This document shows positions 48,473 through 57,334 of a DNA stretch of 64,000 bases, piece after piece. The DNA is from Mycobacterium deserti (GTDB lineage Bacteria > Actinomycetota > Actinomycetes > Mycobacteriales > Mycobacteriaceae): NCBI RefSeq assembly GCF_025345615.1, contig NZ_JAODWD010000002.1, positions 558,001 through 622,000 on the forward strand. The letters are read 5' to 3'. Both the position numbers and the translations under genes were made by a program. The first letter of the stretch is position 1. The number at the start of each line of letters is the position of its first letter. The notes beneath the pieces were generated by a model. That model had not been told where the DNA came from. It ran no database searches and was given only the letters and a program-made list of their open reading frames with translations.

Positions 48473-50164
48473 GTGCGGGCATTTGCAGCGCCCGACACCC
48501 AGGCTTTGCGGGGCTGGCAGCGTCGGGCATTGGTGCGGTATCTTGCCGCCCAGCCTCGGGATTTTCTGGCCGTCGCCACGCCCGGCTCAGGAAAGACCAC
48601 GTTTGCCCTGCGGATTGCGGGCGAGCTGCTGGCCGACGGCAAGGTGGATCGCATCACCGTCGTCGTACCGACCGAGCACCTCAAGATCCAGTGGGCGCTG
48701 GCGGCCGCAGGCGCCGGGATCGCCCTGGACCCGAAGTTCTCGAACTCCTCAGCGCAGACGTCGTCGGAGTACCACGGCGTCGTCGTGACGTACGCGCAGG
48801 TGGCCAGCCACCCTGCCCGGCACCGGGTACGTACCGAGAACTACCGCACGCTGGTCATCTTCGATGAGATACACCACGGCGGCGATGCGAAGAGCTGGGG
48901 CGACGCGATGCGTGAGGCGTTCGACGACGCCACCCGGCGGCTGGCCCTGACCGGGACGCCGTTTCGCAGCGACGACAGCCCCATCCCGTTCGTCACCTAC
49001 GAGCGCGACGGCGAGGGCCTGCTCCGTTCGCAGGCCGACTACACCTACGGCTACTCCGACGCGTTGGGCGACGGGGTGGTGCGCCCGGTGGTGTTCATGG
49101 CGTACTCCGGCGAAGCACGCTGGCGCACCAGCGCGGGCGAGGAGCACGCGGCGCGACTCGGCGAGCCCCTGAACGCCGAGCAGACCGCGCGGGCGTGGCG
49201 CACCGTGCTCGACCCCAACGGCCAGTGGATCCCAGCCGTGATGCAGGCCGCCGACAAGCGGCTCACCCAGTTGCGCAACGGTGGTGTCCCCGACGCGGGC
49301 GCCATGGTGATCGCGTCCGACCAGAAGGCTGCCCGCGCGTACGCAGCCGTGCTGAGCACTCTCACTGGTGAAGCACCGACGGTCGTGCTCTCCGACGACC
49401 CGGGAGCATCGGCCCGCATCGCCGAGTACGCGGCGGGCACCGGTCGGTGGCTGGTGGCGGTGCGGATGGTCTCCGAGGGTGTCGACGTACCGCGGCTCGC
49501 AGTCGGCGTGTACGCCACCAGCGCGTCCACTCCGCTGTTCTTCGCGCAGGCGATCGGCCGCTACGTCCGGTCCCGCAGGCCCGGTGAGACGGCGAGCATC
49601 TTCCTGCCGTCGGTACCGACGCTGCTGGACCTCGCCAGCCAGATGGAGGCGCAACGCGACCATGTGCTGGGCAGGCCGCACCGTGAGTCGCAGGGCTTCG
49701 ACGACGAGGCGCTCGAGGACGCGGCACGCAAGAAGTCCGAGCCCGACGAGGACAACGGCTTCGAGTCGCTGGGTGCCGATGCCGAACTTGACCAGGTGAT
49801 CTTCGACGGCTCCTCATTCGGCACCGCGACGCCCGCGGGCAGTGAGGAAGAGGCCGACTATCTCGGGATCCCCGGCCTGCTCGACGCCAACCAGATGCGA
49901 GACCTGTTGTCTCGCAGGCAGGAAGAGCAGCTGAGTAAGCGCACGGCCACCGGCGAGGTGCCGCGGGTGTCGACCCATGGCCAATTGCGCGAGCTGCGTC
50001 GCGAACTCAACGCCCTGGTGTCGATCGCACACCACCGCACCGGCAAGTCGCACGGCGCCATCCACAACGAGTTGCGCAGGCTGTGCGGTGGCCCGCCGGT
50101 CGCGGCGGCGACGACCGATCAGCTCAAGGCGAGAATCGAAGCCGTCCGCACCCTGAGGGCTTAG
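48473..50164 (+). CDS. SF2 DEAH-type helicase
   Basis: 563 residues. Walker A ATPGSGKTTFA (about 35-45), DEAH variant FDEIHHGGD, motif III ALTGTPFRS and motif VI QAIGRYVRSRR are in normal order, so an ATP-dependent DNA or RNA translocase is likely. The C-terminal 150 residues contain an acidic linker and a helical domain (THGQLRELRRELNALVSIAH). GTG at 48473 has AGGAG seven bases upstream; GTG at 48458 is an alternative. No restriction or defence neighbours. Confidence 0.87.
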   Translation: MRAFAAPDTQALRGWQRRALVRYLAAQPRDFLAVATPGSGKTTFALRIAGELLADGKVDRITVVVPTEHLKIQWALAAAGAGIALDPKFSNSSAQTSSEYHGVVVTYAQVASHPARHRVRTENYRTLVIFDEIHHGGDAKSWGDAMREAFDDATRRLALTGTPFRSDDSPIPFVTYERDGEGLLRSQADYTYGYSDALGDGVVRPVVFMAYSGEARWRTSAGEEHAARLGEPLNAEQTARAWRTVLDPNGQWIPAVMQAADKRLTQLRNGGVPDAGAMVIASDQKAARAYAAVLSTLTGEAPTVVLSDDPGASARIAEYAAGTGRWLVAVRMVSEGVDVPRLAVGVYATSASTPLFFAQAIGRYVRSRRPGETASIFLPSVPTLLDLASQMEAQRDHVLGRPHRESQGFDDEALEDAARKKSEPDEDNGFESLGADAELDQVIFDGSSFGTATPAGSEEEADYLGIPGLLDANQMRDLLSRRQEEQLSKRTATGEVPRVSTHGQLRELRRELNALVSIAHHRTGKSHGAIHNELRRLCGGPPVAAATTDQLKARIEAVRTLRA

Positions 50165-50658
50165 CGGTTCTGCGCCAGCTCGGCCAGGTGCTCGAGCGAA
50201 TTGTCCAGGTGCGACGCGGGGAAGGGCGGAAACTCGATGTCCTCTCGCGTCTCCTGCGGCACCTTCGACCAGTCGTAGGTCAGCGTGACCCGAGTCTCGG
50301 ACGGTCCTGCCACCTCGAGGTCGTACCGCCAGATCCACCCGCCGAAGTCGAGTTCTTGGTTGCCGACCAGGTTCCCACCGTCGTCGGGGCCCTGCCCGGG
50401 TTGCCATGCGATCGCGCGGGGCCGGTCGAGGACCTCGACGCGGTTGGACATCTCGTAGTACTTCTCCGGGTGGTTGTCGTGATACATCCTGATCCGGAAA
50501 ATCTGGCCGACCTGCGTCAAATGGGGTTCGTTGAGTGGCTCGCGCACCCATCCGGTGCCGTCGATCGCCTCGTGGGTCGACGCGTCCGCGAGCACGTCGA
50601 AGACGGCCTCGGCGGGAGCGCTGACGGTGATGGTGGCCTTCAAGTTTTCTTCAGTCAT
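50161..50658 (-). CDS. SRPBCC-family protein
   Basis: 165 residues, START/polyketide-cyclase-like hydrophobic pocket. N-terminus ATITVSAPAEAVFDVLAD is typical; WRYDLEVAGPSETRVTLTYD is the central strand. Ligand unknown. Convergent overlap of four bases with the helicase. The HAD gene ends 36 bp upstream. Confidence 0.86.
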   Translation of the reverse strand: MTEENLKATITVSAPAEAVFDVLADASTHEAIDGTGWVREPLNEPHLTQVGQIFRIRMYHDNHPEKYYEMSNRVEVLDRPRAIAWQPGQGPDDGGNLVGNQELDFGGWIWRYDLEVAGPSETRVTLTYDWSKVPQETREDIEFPPFPASHLDNSLEHLAELAQNR

Positions 50659-50694
50659 GCCGGTACCGACTGCCGCGGCGGCCGGAACTCATCG

Positions 50695-51510
50695 CTACAG
50701 CCCCAGCAGAGCAGGCAGGTCGGCCACCGAGTCGATGACGTGATTGGGCTGCATCGCGTACTCGTCGGCGGCCCAGCGGTCGAGCGTGTCCTGACGGAAC
50801 TTGCCGGTCCGCACCAGCACTCCGGTCATCCCGACGACCTGCGCGGCCAGCACGTCATTGTTGAGGTCGTCGCCGACCATGTACATCTCGTCGGTGTCGA
50901 CGCCGAGACGGGCCGCGGCGGCCAGAAACCCCTGCGGCGCAGGCTTGCCCACGGCTGCGACCCTGCGGCCGGACGTCTCTTCCATGCCGATCAGATACAT
51001 GCCGGTGTCGACCCGCAGCCCGTCGGTGGTGGTCCACGCGGTGCTGCGGTGCATCGCGACGACCGGCACACCACGGGCCATCCAGTCATAGACCCACGAC
51101 AACGTGAGGTGGCTGTACTCCGGACCGGCGCCACCCAGCAGCACCACATCGGGCGTCTCGGGCGTTTCGGGTCCGTTGAACTCGCTGGAGTAGACGATGT
51201 CGATACCAGGCATGTCCTCGGCGATCTGGCCGCTGTTGACCAGGAAGCATCTCGCGTCGGGATAACGGTCGCGGACGTACTCCGCGGTGAGCACGGCCGC
51301 GGTGATGACCTCGTCGGCGCGTACGTTCATCCCCGCGTCGGTGAGCAGTTCGGCGATCTGCACCCGGGTGCGGGTCGTCGTGTTGGTCAGAAACGAGCAC
51401 GCGACCTGATGATCGGACAACGTTCGCAACGTTTTCGCGGCACCGTCGATCGGTTTCCATGAGGTCGCCAGGACGCCATCGATGTCGAACAACACACCAC
51501 CGATAGCCAT
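50695..51510 (-). CDS. HAD-IIA family phosphatase
   Basis: 271 residues. Motif I FDIDGVLATSW (D9/D11), motif II TNTTTRTR, motif III lysine in GKPAPQGF and motif IV GDDLNNDV match HAD subfamily IIA (NagD/LHPP-like). Likely hydrolyses a small phosphoester. ATG at 51510 is supported by a leaderless TACTGT -10 six bases upstream; the longer frame is non-family. Confidence 0.88.
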   Translation of the reverse strand: MAIGGVLFDIDGVLATSWKPIDGAAKTLRTLSDHQVACSFLTNTTTRTRVQIAELLTDAGMNVRADEVITAAVLTAEYVRDRYPDARCFLVNSGQIAEDMPGIDIVYSSEFNGPETPETPDVVLLGGAGPEYSHLTLSWVYDWMARGVPVVAMHRSTAWTTTDGLRVDTGMYLIGMEETSGRRVAAVGKPAPQGFLAAAARLGVDTDEMYMVGDDLNNDVLAAQVVGMTGVLVRTGKFRQDTLDRWAADEYAMQPNHVIDSVADLPALLGL

Positions 51511-51516
51511 GGCCCG

Positions 51517-51522
51517 ACAGTA
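51517..51522 (-). promoter_or_regulatory. Leaderless -10 box of HAD gene
   Basis: TACTGT on the minus strand, six bases from the ATG at 51510. Confidence 0.55.
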
Positions 51523-51535
51523 AACGGCAAACGAC

Positions 51536-53023
51536 TCAGCGCAAGTCGGGGCCCCGCGCCCATTCGCTGTCGGCAACCCACGCAGACGCGGCCGCGGCGA
51601 CCGACCATGCCAGGTCCGCTGGGACGTCGAGCACCTGATAGCGCTTCACGCCGGCTGCTGTCGCCGCGATCAATGTCGCCACCCCGGCCCGTCGTTGGAA
51701 GAACGTCTGCCGCACCGTCCAGCCGATGATCCCCGGCGCAGCGATACAGTCGCGCCGCCGGTGCAGACTGCCTGCCCGAGCGACCAGCCATCCGTCGCCG
51801 ACCCGGTGGCCCAGCGACCGTGACCGGTCGGCCGCCAGCAGCGCGCAGCACACCGTCAGGATCGCCACCACCGCCCAGCACCAGCCGGGCACCGACGCCG
51901 TCGCCGCGAGCGCGGCCAGCCCTGCAGCCATCAGGACTGGCGCCGCGAGCGCCCGCGTCCAGCGCCTGCGCGCCGCCACCGGACCATGCCGGCGCAGGGC
52001 GCCGCTGACAGCGTCGGGCCGCTCGATCAGATCGGTCAGTACCGCCGCGGCCGTCTCTTTCGGGCATGGCGGCAACAGCAATGACGCCTCCCCCGCGCCG
52101 CCGACGCCGGTCATCACCGCGTCCAGTCGCGCACCGCCGAACAGCCGCACCAACAACGGCTCTCGTAAGGTGCCGCCGCGCAACCGGCGCATGTCGAACG
52201 TGTGCTCGCGCACCCGGACCAGTCCGTGTTGCAGGTGCAGCACTCCTTCGTTTCCAGCGGCGTCCCGGCGGACCAGCACGAGGTTGCCGTACGTCAACAA
52301 GGACTGCAGCACCGACAACAGCACCGACGCGAGCAGCACCACACCCACTGCGGCCACTGCGGCCGCGGCCACGCCGAACCGCTGCGCCGCGTCGACGCCG
52401 GTGCGCGCGATGCGCGAATCCTCAAGCAACGAACCGATTCCCGCCTGATACACCAGTCCGGCCGCCGCTGCGATCATCGCCAGACCGGTGAAGCTCAACG
52501 GGCTGTACCGCAACCACGCGGGCTGCCAGCGCGCCAGTTCCCGGTCCGGCACCTGCGCGGGGTCATCGGCGGGAGCCAACTTGTCGGCCAGCAGGACGGC
52601 GCGCAGCCGCCCCACCTGTTCGGCCCGCACCGCATCCAATTCGAACGCCGCGGCGCCCTTGGCCTCCTGTCCGGTGCTGACCTGCAACACCGTGAGGCCG
52701 AGCACCCGGTGCAACAACCGCGCATCGGTGGACACCGAGCGAATCCTGTTGCGCGGAACGGAGAGAACCTTGCGCTGCAGGACACCGGCGCGCAGTTGCA
52801 CTTCACCGGGTCCGATGCGGTAGGCGGTGGTGAACCAGCGCGCGATGCCGAACGCGACGGTCGCTGCGAGCACACCGATGGCCCACATCGGGTTGCCCGT
52901 TGCCGAACCGAGCACCACCGACCCGACGAGAACGGGGATCTGCCGCACCACTTCGTGCACCGGATGCACCAACAGCATCCGCGGGCTGAGCCGATGCCAC
53001 ACCTGCGCGGCGTCGGTCGTCAT
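51536..53023 (-). CDS. Bacterial PH-domain membrane protein, YdbT-like
   Basis: 495 residues with three bacterial PH (DUF304) domains alternating with helices: TM pairs near 20-60, 185-250 and 355-395. PH segments include YRIGPGEVQLRAGVLQRKVL and GWLVARAGSLHRRRDC. Overlaps the preceding gene by four bases (ATGA). Relatives of Bacillus YdbS/YdbT form a membrane pair, proposed to act in envelope stress; role unknown in mycobacteria. Confidence 0.82.
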   Translation of the reverse strand: MTTDAAQVWHRLSPRMLLVHPVHEVVRQIPVLVGSVVLGSATGNPMWAIGVLAATVAFGIARWFTTAYRIGPGEVQLRAGVLQRKVLSVPRNRIRSVSTDARLLHRVLGLTVLQVSTGQEAKGAAAFELDAVRAEQVGRLRAVLLADKLAPADDPAQVPDRELARWQPAWLRYSPLSFTGLAMIAAAAGLVYQAGIGSLLEDSRIARTGVDAAQRFGVAAAAVAAVGVVLLASVLLSVLQSLLTYGNLVLVRRDAAGNEGVLHLQHGLVRVREHTFDMRRLRGGTLREPLLVRLFGGARLDAVMTGVGGAGEASLLLPPCPKETAAAVLTDLIERPDAVSGALRRHGPVAARRRWTRALAAPVLMAAGLAALAATASVPGWCWAVVAILTVCCALLAADRSRSLGHRVGDGWLVARAGSLHRRRDCIAAPGIIGWTVRQTFFQRRAGVATLIAATAAGVKRYQVLDVPADLAWSVAAAASAWVADSEWARGPDLR

Positions 53024-53505
53024 GTCGCGTCCTCGGCACCGATCGCGGCAATGTCGGTGAGCTGAGCGACGACTCGATCGGCGACGTCGCAGTCGAGCGC
53101 GACGATGCGCACCGCCCCGGCAGACGAGGCGGTGGTGACCGTGACGTTGGCCAGACCGAACAGCCGGTCCAGCGGCCCACGGTAGGTGTCGACCGTCTGT
53201 ACCCGGGAGATCGGCGCGATGCGACGCTCCTGCACGAGCCAGCCCGAGCGGGTGTAGACCGCCTGCGGGCCGATGTCCCAGCGGTGCACGCGATAGCGCC
53301 ACACCGGTACGACGCCGACGAACACCACGATTCCCAGCACCGTGGCCGTCGCGGCAATCGCGTTCAGCCACAACATCTGACGATCGAGCGTGAACCACAC
53401 CAATTGCGCAACCACCAGAAAAACCCACGGGATGGCAGCGCCGATCGCCCAGACCAGCGGAGCCTTGCGGCTCGGCGGATTGGTGGGATCGACGAGTGCG
53501 GTCAC
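53020..53505 (-). CDS. Bacterial PH-domain membrane protein, YdbS-like
   Basis: 161 residues. Two transmembrane helices (about 18-38 and 46-66) and a PH domain with YTRSGWLVQERRIAPISRVQ. GTG at 53505 was chosen because the first helix follows it; the longer frame is arginine-rich shadow. Translationally coupled (ATGA) to the YdbT-like gene, a pairing conserved in many bacteria. Confidence 0.82.
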   Translation of the reverse strand: MTALVDPTNPPSRKAPLVWAIGAAIPWVFLVVAQLVWFTLDRQMLWLNAIAATATVLGIVVFVGVVPVWRYRVHRWDIGPQAVYTRSGWLVQERRIAPISRVQTVDTYRGPLDRLFGLANVTVTTASSAGAVRIVALDCDVADRVVAQLTDIAAIGAEDAT

Positions 53506-53596
53506 GACGCGGCCCGTTCGACGTGGTCGCGCTCGACTCCGACAAGCGCCGCGAGTAGCCGTTTCGCCATGAAGCCTCCCGTATCGGGGTCCAGCG

Positions 53597-53602
53597 TATG
53601 TT
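53597..53602 (+). promoter_or_regulatory. Leaderless -10 box of Rv0439c-like SDR
   Basis: TATGTT, six bases before the ATG at 53609. Confidence 0.58.
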
Positions 53603-53608
53603 GATCGC

Positions 53609-54520
53609 ATGAGTGCCAAATGGACCGCGTCCGACGTGCCTGACCAGTCCGGCCGCGTGGCGATCGTCACCGGTGCCAACAGCGGCCTGGGCTACGACAC
53701 CGCCGCCATCCTCGCCGACAAGGGCGCGCGCGTCGTGCTGGCGGTGCGCAACGTCGACAAGGGCAATGACGCCGCCGCCAGGATCAAGCAGGCCAATGCG
53801 CGCGCCGACGTCGTGGTGCAGCAACTCGACCTCTCCTCGCTCGACAACGTCCGCGCGGCGGCCGACCGGTTGCGCGCCGACTACCCACGCATCGACCTGC
53901 TGATCAACAACGCAGGGGTGATGTACGTGCCGACGCGCGAGCTCACCAAGGACGGTTTCGAGATGCAGTTCGGGACCAACCATCTCGGTCACTTCGCGCT
54001 GACCGGTCTGCTGTTGGACAACCTGCTGTCGGTCGACGCTTCGAGGGTGGTGACCATCAGCAGCGTCGGCCACCGGATCATCGCCAAGATTCGTTTCGAC
54101 GACCTCAATTTCGACGGCGGATACAACCGCGTCGCGGCGTACGGCCAGTCGAAGCTGGCGAACCTGTTGTTCACCTACGAATTGCAACGGCGGCTCGCCG
54201 CCAAGGGCGCGTCCACCGTCGCGCTCGCCGCACATCCGGGGTTCTCGGACACCGAACTCATGCGCTACCTGCCCGGCTTCATCCCCGACTTCATCTGGAA
54301 GATGGCCACCCAGCCTGCCGACAGGGGCGCGCTGCCCACTCTGCGCGCCGCGACCGACCCGAGCGCACGCGGCGGGCAGTACTACGGGCCCGACGGCATC
54401 GGCGAGGTCAAGGGTTACCCGAAAGTCGTTGCGTCCAGCGCACAATCGCACAACCAAGACATTCAGCGCCGACTCTGGGCCGTGTCGCAGGAGTTGACCG
54501 GCGTGGCGTACCCAGTCTGA
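53609..54520 (+). CDS. SDR oxidoreductase, paralogue 3 (Rv0439c-like)
   Basis: 303 residues, orthologue of the SDR that precedes moeA2 in M. tuberculosis. TGANSGLGYDTA, NNAGVM and AYGQSKLAN are present. Paralogous to the genes at 44131 and 45069. Its TGA overlaps the moeA ATG by one base, so moeA is coupled to it. Leaderless promoter. Confidence 0.9.
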   Translation: MSAKWTASDVPDQSGRVAIVTGANSGLGYDTAAILADKGARVVLAVRNVDKGNDAAARIKQANARADVVVQQLDLSSLDNVRAAADRLRADYPRIDLLINNAGVMYVPTRELTKDGFEMQFGTNHLGHFALTGLLLDNLLSVDASRVVTISSVGHRIIAKIRFDDLNFDGGYNRVAAYGQSKLANLLFTYELQRRLAAKGASTVALAAHPGFSDTELMRYLPGFIPDFIWKMATQPADRGALPTLRAATDPSARGGQYYGPDGIGEVKGYPKVVASSAQSHNQDIQRRLWAVSQELTGVAYPV

Positions 54521-55713
54521 TGCGCTCGGTCGACGAACATCGTCAGGTCGTCGCCGGCCTGTTCGCTACCGCCGCATCCACCGCCGTGCCGCTGGCCGAC
54601 GCGCTGGGCCTGGTACTGGCCCAGGACGTCATCGCACCGCTGTCACTGCCCGGCTTCGACAACTCGGCGATGGACGGGTACGCCGTCATCGCCGACGAAA
54701 TCGCCGATGCATCCGCCGACCAACCGGTGTCGTTGCCGGTCGTCGAGGACATCCCGGCAGGCCGCACCGACGCGCTGACCTTGAAAGCCGGCACGGCGCA
54801 CCGCATCATGACCGGTGCACCGCTGCCCGCAGGCGCCACCGCGGTCGTCCCGGTCGAGGCCACCAACGCCGCCACCGACACCGTCGAGATCCGGGTCGGC
54901 GCGAAGCCCGGACAACACATTCGGCGCGCAGGCGAGGACGTCACAGCCGGCACCACGGTGCTGGCTGCCGGGCAGGTCGTCACCCCCGCCGCGCTGGGAC
55001 TGACCGCCGCGCTCGGACTGGGCGAGCTGTCGGTCATCCCTCGCCAGCGGGTGCTGGTGATGTCGACGGGCTCCGAACTCGTCGCAGCCGGTACCCCACT
55101 GAAGCCGGGCCAGATCTACGAATCGAACGGTGTGATGCTCACCGCCGCCGTGCGCGAGGCCGGCGCTGACGTCGTGTTCACACCGATGACCGACGACAAC
55201 GTCGAGGTGTTCCGGGAGGCGCTCGACCGCTATTGCGCCGATGTGGATCTGATCATCACGACCGGCGGGGTCAGCGCAGGCGCCTACGAAGTCGTCAAGG
55301 ACGCGCTCACCGATTCCGTGGACTTCGTCAAGGTCGCCATGCAGCCGGGCATGCCGCAGGGCTGCGGAACCGTCAACGGCACGCCGATCATCACGCTGCC
55401 GGGCAACCCCGTCAGCGCCCTGGTGTCCTTCGAGGTGTTCATTCGGACCCCGCTTCGCGCCGCGATGGGCCTGCCGAACCCCGAGCGCCCACGACGCACC
55501 GCCGTACTCACCGAGGACCTGACCTCACCGCGCGGCAAACGCCAGTTCCGCCGTGGCGTGCTCGACGCCGATGCGGGGACGGTGACCAGTTACGGGCCCC
55601 CTGCCTCGCATCATCTGCGCTGGCTGGCCTCGGCGAACTGCCTGCTGGAGATCGGTGAGGACGTCGATCAGCTCACCGCCGGGTCACAGGTTCACCTCTG
55701 GGACCTGGCATAG
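54520..55713 (+). CDS. moeA2: Molybdopterin molybdenumtransferase MoeA
   Basis: Inserts molybdate into adenylylated molybdopterin. 397 residues; family motifs PGFDNSAMDGYAV, GAPLPAGATAVVPVE, TGGVSAGAYEVVKD and PGNPVSALVSFEVF are seen. Position between the SDR and psd matches M. tuberculosis moeA2 (Rv0438c). Domain order is normal. Confidence 0.94.
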   Translation: MRSVDEHRQVVAGLFATAASTAVPLADALGLVLAQDVIAPLSLPGFDNSAMDGYAVIADEIADASADQPVSLPVVEDIPAGRTDALTLKAGTAHRIMTGAPLPAGATAVVPVEATNAATDTVEIRVGAKPGQHIRRAGEDVTAGTTVLAAGQVVTPAALGLTAALGLGELSVIPRQRVLVMSTGSELVAAGTPLKPGQIYESNGVMLTAAVREAGADVVFTPMTDDNVEVFREALDRYCADVDLIITTGGVSAGAYEVVKDALTDSVDFVKVAMQPGMPQGCGTVNGTPIITLPGNPVSALVSFEVFIRTPLRAAMGLPNPERPRRTAVLTEDLTSPRGKRQFRRGVLDADAGTVTSYGPPASHHLRWLASANCLLEIGEDVDQLTAGSQVHLWDLA

Positions 55714-55738
55714 CGGTGGTGGCGCGGCCCGCTATCCG

Positions 55739-55744
55739 TAGAAT
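55739..55744 (+). promoter_or_regulatory. Candidate -10 box of psd
   Basis: TAGAAT, nine bases before the ATG at 55754; no good ribosome site, so a leaderless or near-leaderless transcript. Confidence 0.45.
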
Positions 55745-55753
55745 CGCGACACG

Positions 55754-56482
55754 ATGGCCAGACGCCCCGACCTCACATCCGGCCCCGAGCGGCTCATGGC
55801 GCTGGTGCGCACCACGATTCCCCCGATGCATTCCGCAGGGCTTCCGTTCGTCGCGGCCAGCCTGGCGGTCGCCGCGCTGGGCCGGAAGAACCGGTGGCTG
55901 CGCGGTGCGGGCCTGACCTCGGCCGCCGCCAACGCCGCATTCTTCCGTCATCCACCGCGGGTCCCGCCGATCCGCCCCGGGGTGATAGTGGCCCCAGCCG
56001 ACGGGCTGATCTGCCTGATCGAGGAGGCTACGCCTCCGGCCGAATTAGGCTTGCCTGCAACGCCTTTGCCGCGAATCAGCATTTTCTTGTCCATCTTCGA
56101 CGCGCACGTGCAGCGCGCTCCGATCGGTGGTGAGGTGACAGCTGTCGCGCACCGGCCAGGGCTGTTCGTCTCCGCGGAGCTGGAGGCCGCCAGTGAGGAC
56201 AACGAACGAAACAGCGTGGTGATCCGCAGCGCCGACGGGGTCGAAGTCATCGCGGTGCAGATCGCCGGACTGGTCGCCCGACGCATCGTGTGCGAGGCCA
56301 AGGTCGGCGACAAGCTGGCGATCGGCGACACCTACGGCCTCATCAGGTACGGATCGCGGCTCGACACCTATCTGCCCGCCGGGGCCAACATCCTGGTCAG
56401 CAACGGCCAGCGTGCACTGGCCGGCGAAACCGTGTTGGCCGAGCTGCCATACCCGGATATCGCCGCAGGGGCGGCTCCGTGA
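55754..56482 (+). CDS. psd: Phosphatidylserine decarboxylase Psd
   Basis: Makes phosphatidylethanolamine from phosphatidylserine at the membrane. 242 residues, self-cleaving pyruvoyl enzyme of the short actinobacterial type. The cleavage site is G-S in [13 protein letters not shown], so S201 should become the pyruvoyl group. [13 protein letters not shown] and VIVAPADG motifs support the family. Overlaps pssA by four bases (GTGA). Confidence 0.94.
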   Translation: MARRPDLTSGPERLMALVRTTIPPMHSAGLPFVAASLAVAALGRKNRWLRGAGLTSAAANAAFFRHPPRVPPIRPGVIVAPADGLICLIEEATPPAELGLPATPLPRISIFLSIFDAHVQRAPIGGEVTAVAHRPGLFVSAELEAASEDNERNSVVIRSADGVEVIAVQIAGLVARRIVCEAKVGDKLAIGDTYGLIRYGSRLDTYLPAGANILVSNGQRALAGETVLAELPYPDIAAGAAP

Positions 56483-57333
56483 TCAAGCCCCGCGTCAAGA
56501 AGCCGCCGGTGGTCAGCCTGCGCATCCTGCCGAGCGCGATGACGGTGGCCGCGATCTGCCTGGGACTCAGCGCGGTGAAGATGGCGCTGGACGACCGGCC
56601 CACCGAGGCCATGGCGTTCCTCGCGGTCGCGGCGATTCTCGACGCCCTCGACGGACGCATCGCACGCATCCTCAAGGCGACCTCGCGGATGGGCGAGGAG
56701 ATCGACTCGCTCGCCGACGCGGTGAACTTCGGTGTCGCACCGGCGTTCATCGTCTATGCAACGCTGCTGTCCCAGTCGCGGATCGGGTGGATCGTCGTCC
56801 TGCTGTACGCGGTCTGCATCGTCCTACGGCTGGCTCGGTTCAACGCGATGCTCGACGTCGCCAAACCCGCATACGAGAAGGAGTACTTCGTCGGCATGCC
56901 CGCGCCCGCGGGTGCGATCGGCGCCATCGGTCCGCTTGCGGCGAAGATGCAATTCGGGGAGGGGTGGTGGACCTCTGAGCCCGCGGTGGTGATCTGGATG
57001 ATCGGCGTCTCACTGCTGGTGGTCAGCACTCTGCCGATGCGCAAAATCCATACGTTTTCGGTGTCGCAGAACATGGTCGCGCCGCTGCTCGCGCTGCTGG
57101 CGATCGGCGTCGCGGCCTCGATTCTGTACGGCTACATCGTGATCCTGCTCATCATCGTCGCCTACGTCATTCACATCCCGTTCGCAATCCGGACGCGGCG
57201 TTTCCTCGCGGCGCACCCAGAGGTCTGGGGCGACAAACCCCGACAGCAGCGACAAGCCCGTCGCGCCATTCGCCGGGCACAACCGCACCGCAGGTCGGTG
57301 AAGCGGTTGGGACTGCGCAGGCCGGGCTCCTGA
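56479..57333 (+). CDS. pssA: CDP-diacylglycerol-serine O-phosphatidyltransferase PssA
   Basis: Makes phosphatidylserine from CDP-diacylglycerol and serine; supplies Psd. 284 residues with the CDP-alcohol phosphotransferase motif [18 protein letters not shown] followed by E-x-x-x-L-A-D (about 54-80). Six to eight transmembrane helices and a basic C-terminal tail ([18 protein letters not shown]). GTG start overlaps the psd stop. Confidence 0.94.
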   Translation: MIKPRVKKPPVVSLRILPSAMTVAAICLGLSAVKMALDDRPTEAMAFLAVAAILDALDGRIARILKATSRMGEEIDSLADAVNFGVAPAFIVYATLLSQSRIGWIVVLLYAVCIVLRLARFNAMLDVAKPAYEKEYFVGMPAPAGAIGAIGPLAAKMQFGEGWWTSEPAVVIWMIGVSLLVVSTLPMRKIHTFSVSQNMVAPLLALLAIGVAASILYGYIVILLIIVAYVIHIPFAIRTRRFLAAHPEVWGDKPRQQRQARRAIRRAQPHRRSVKRLGLRRPGS

Positions 57334-57334
57334 C

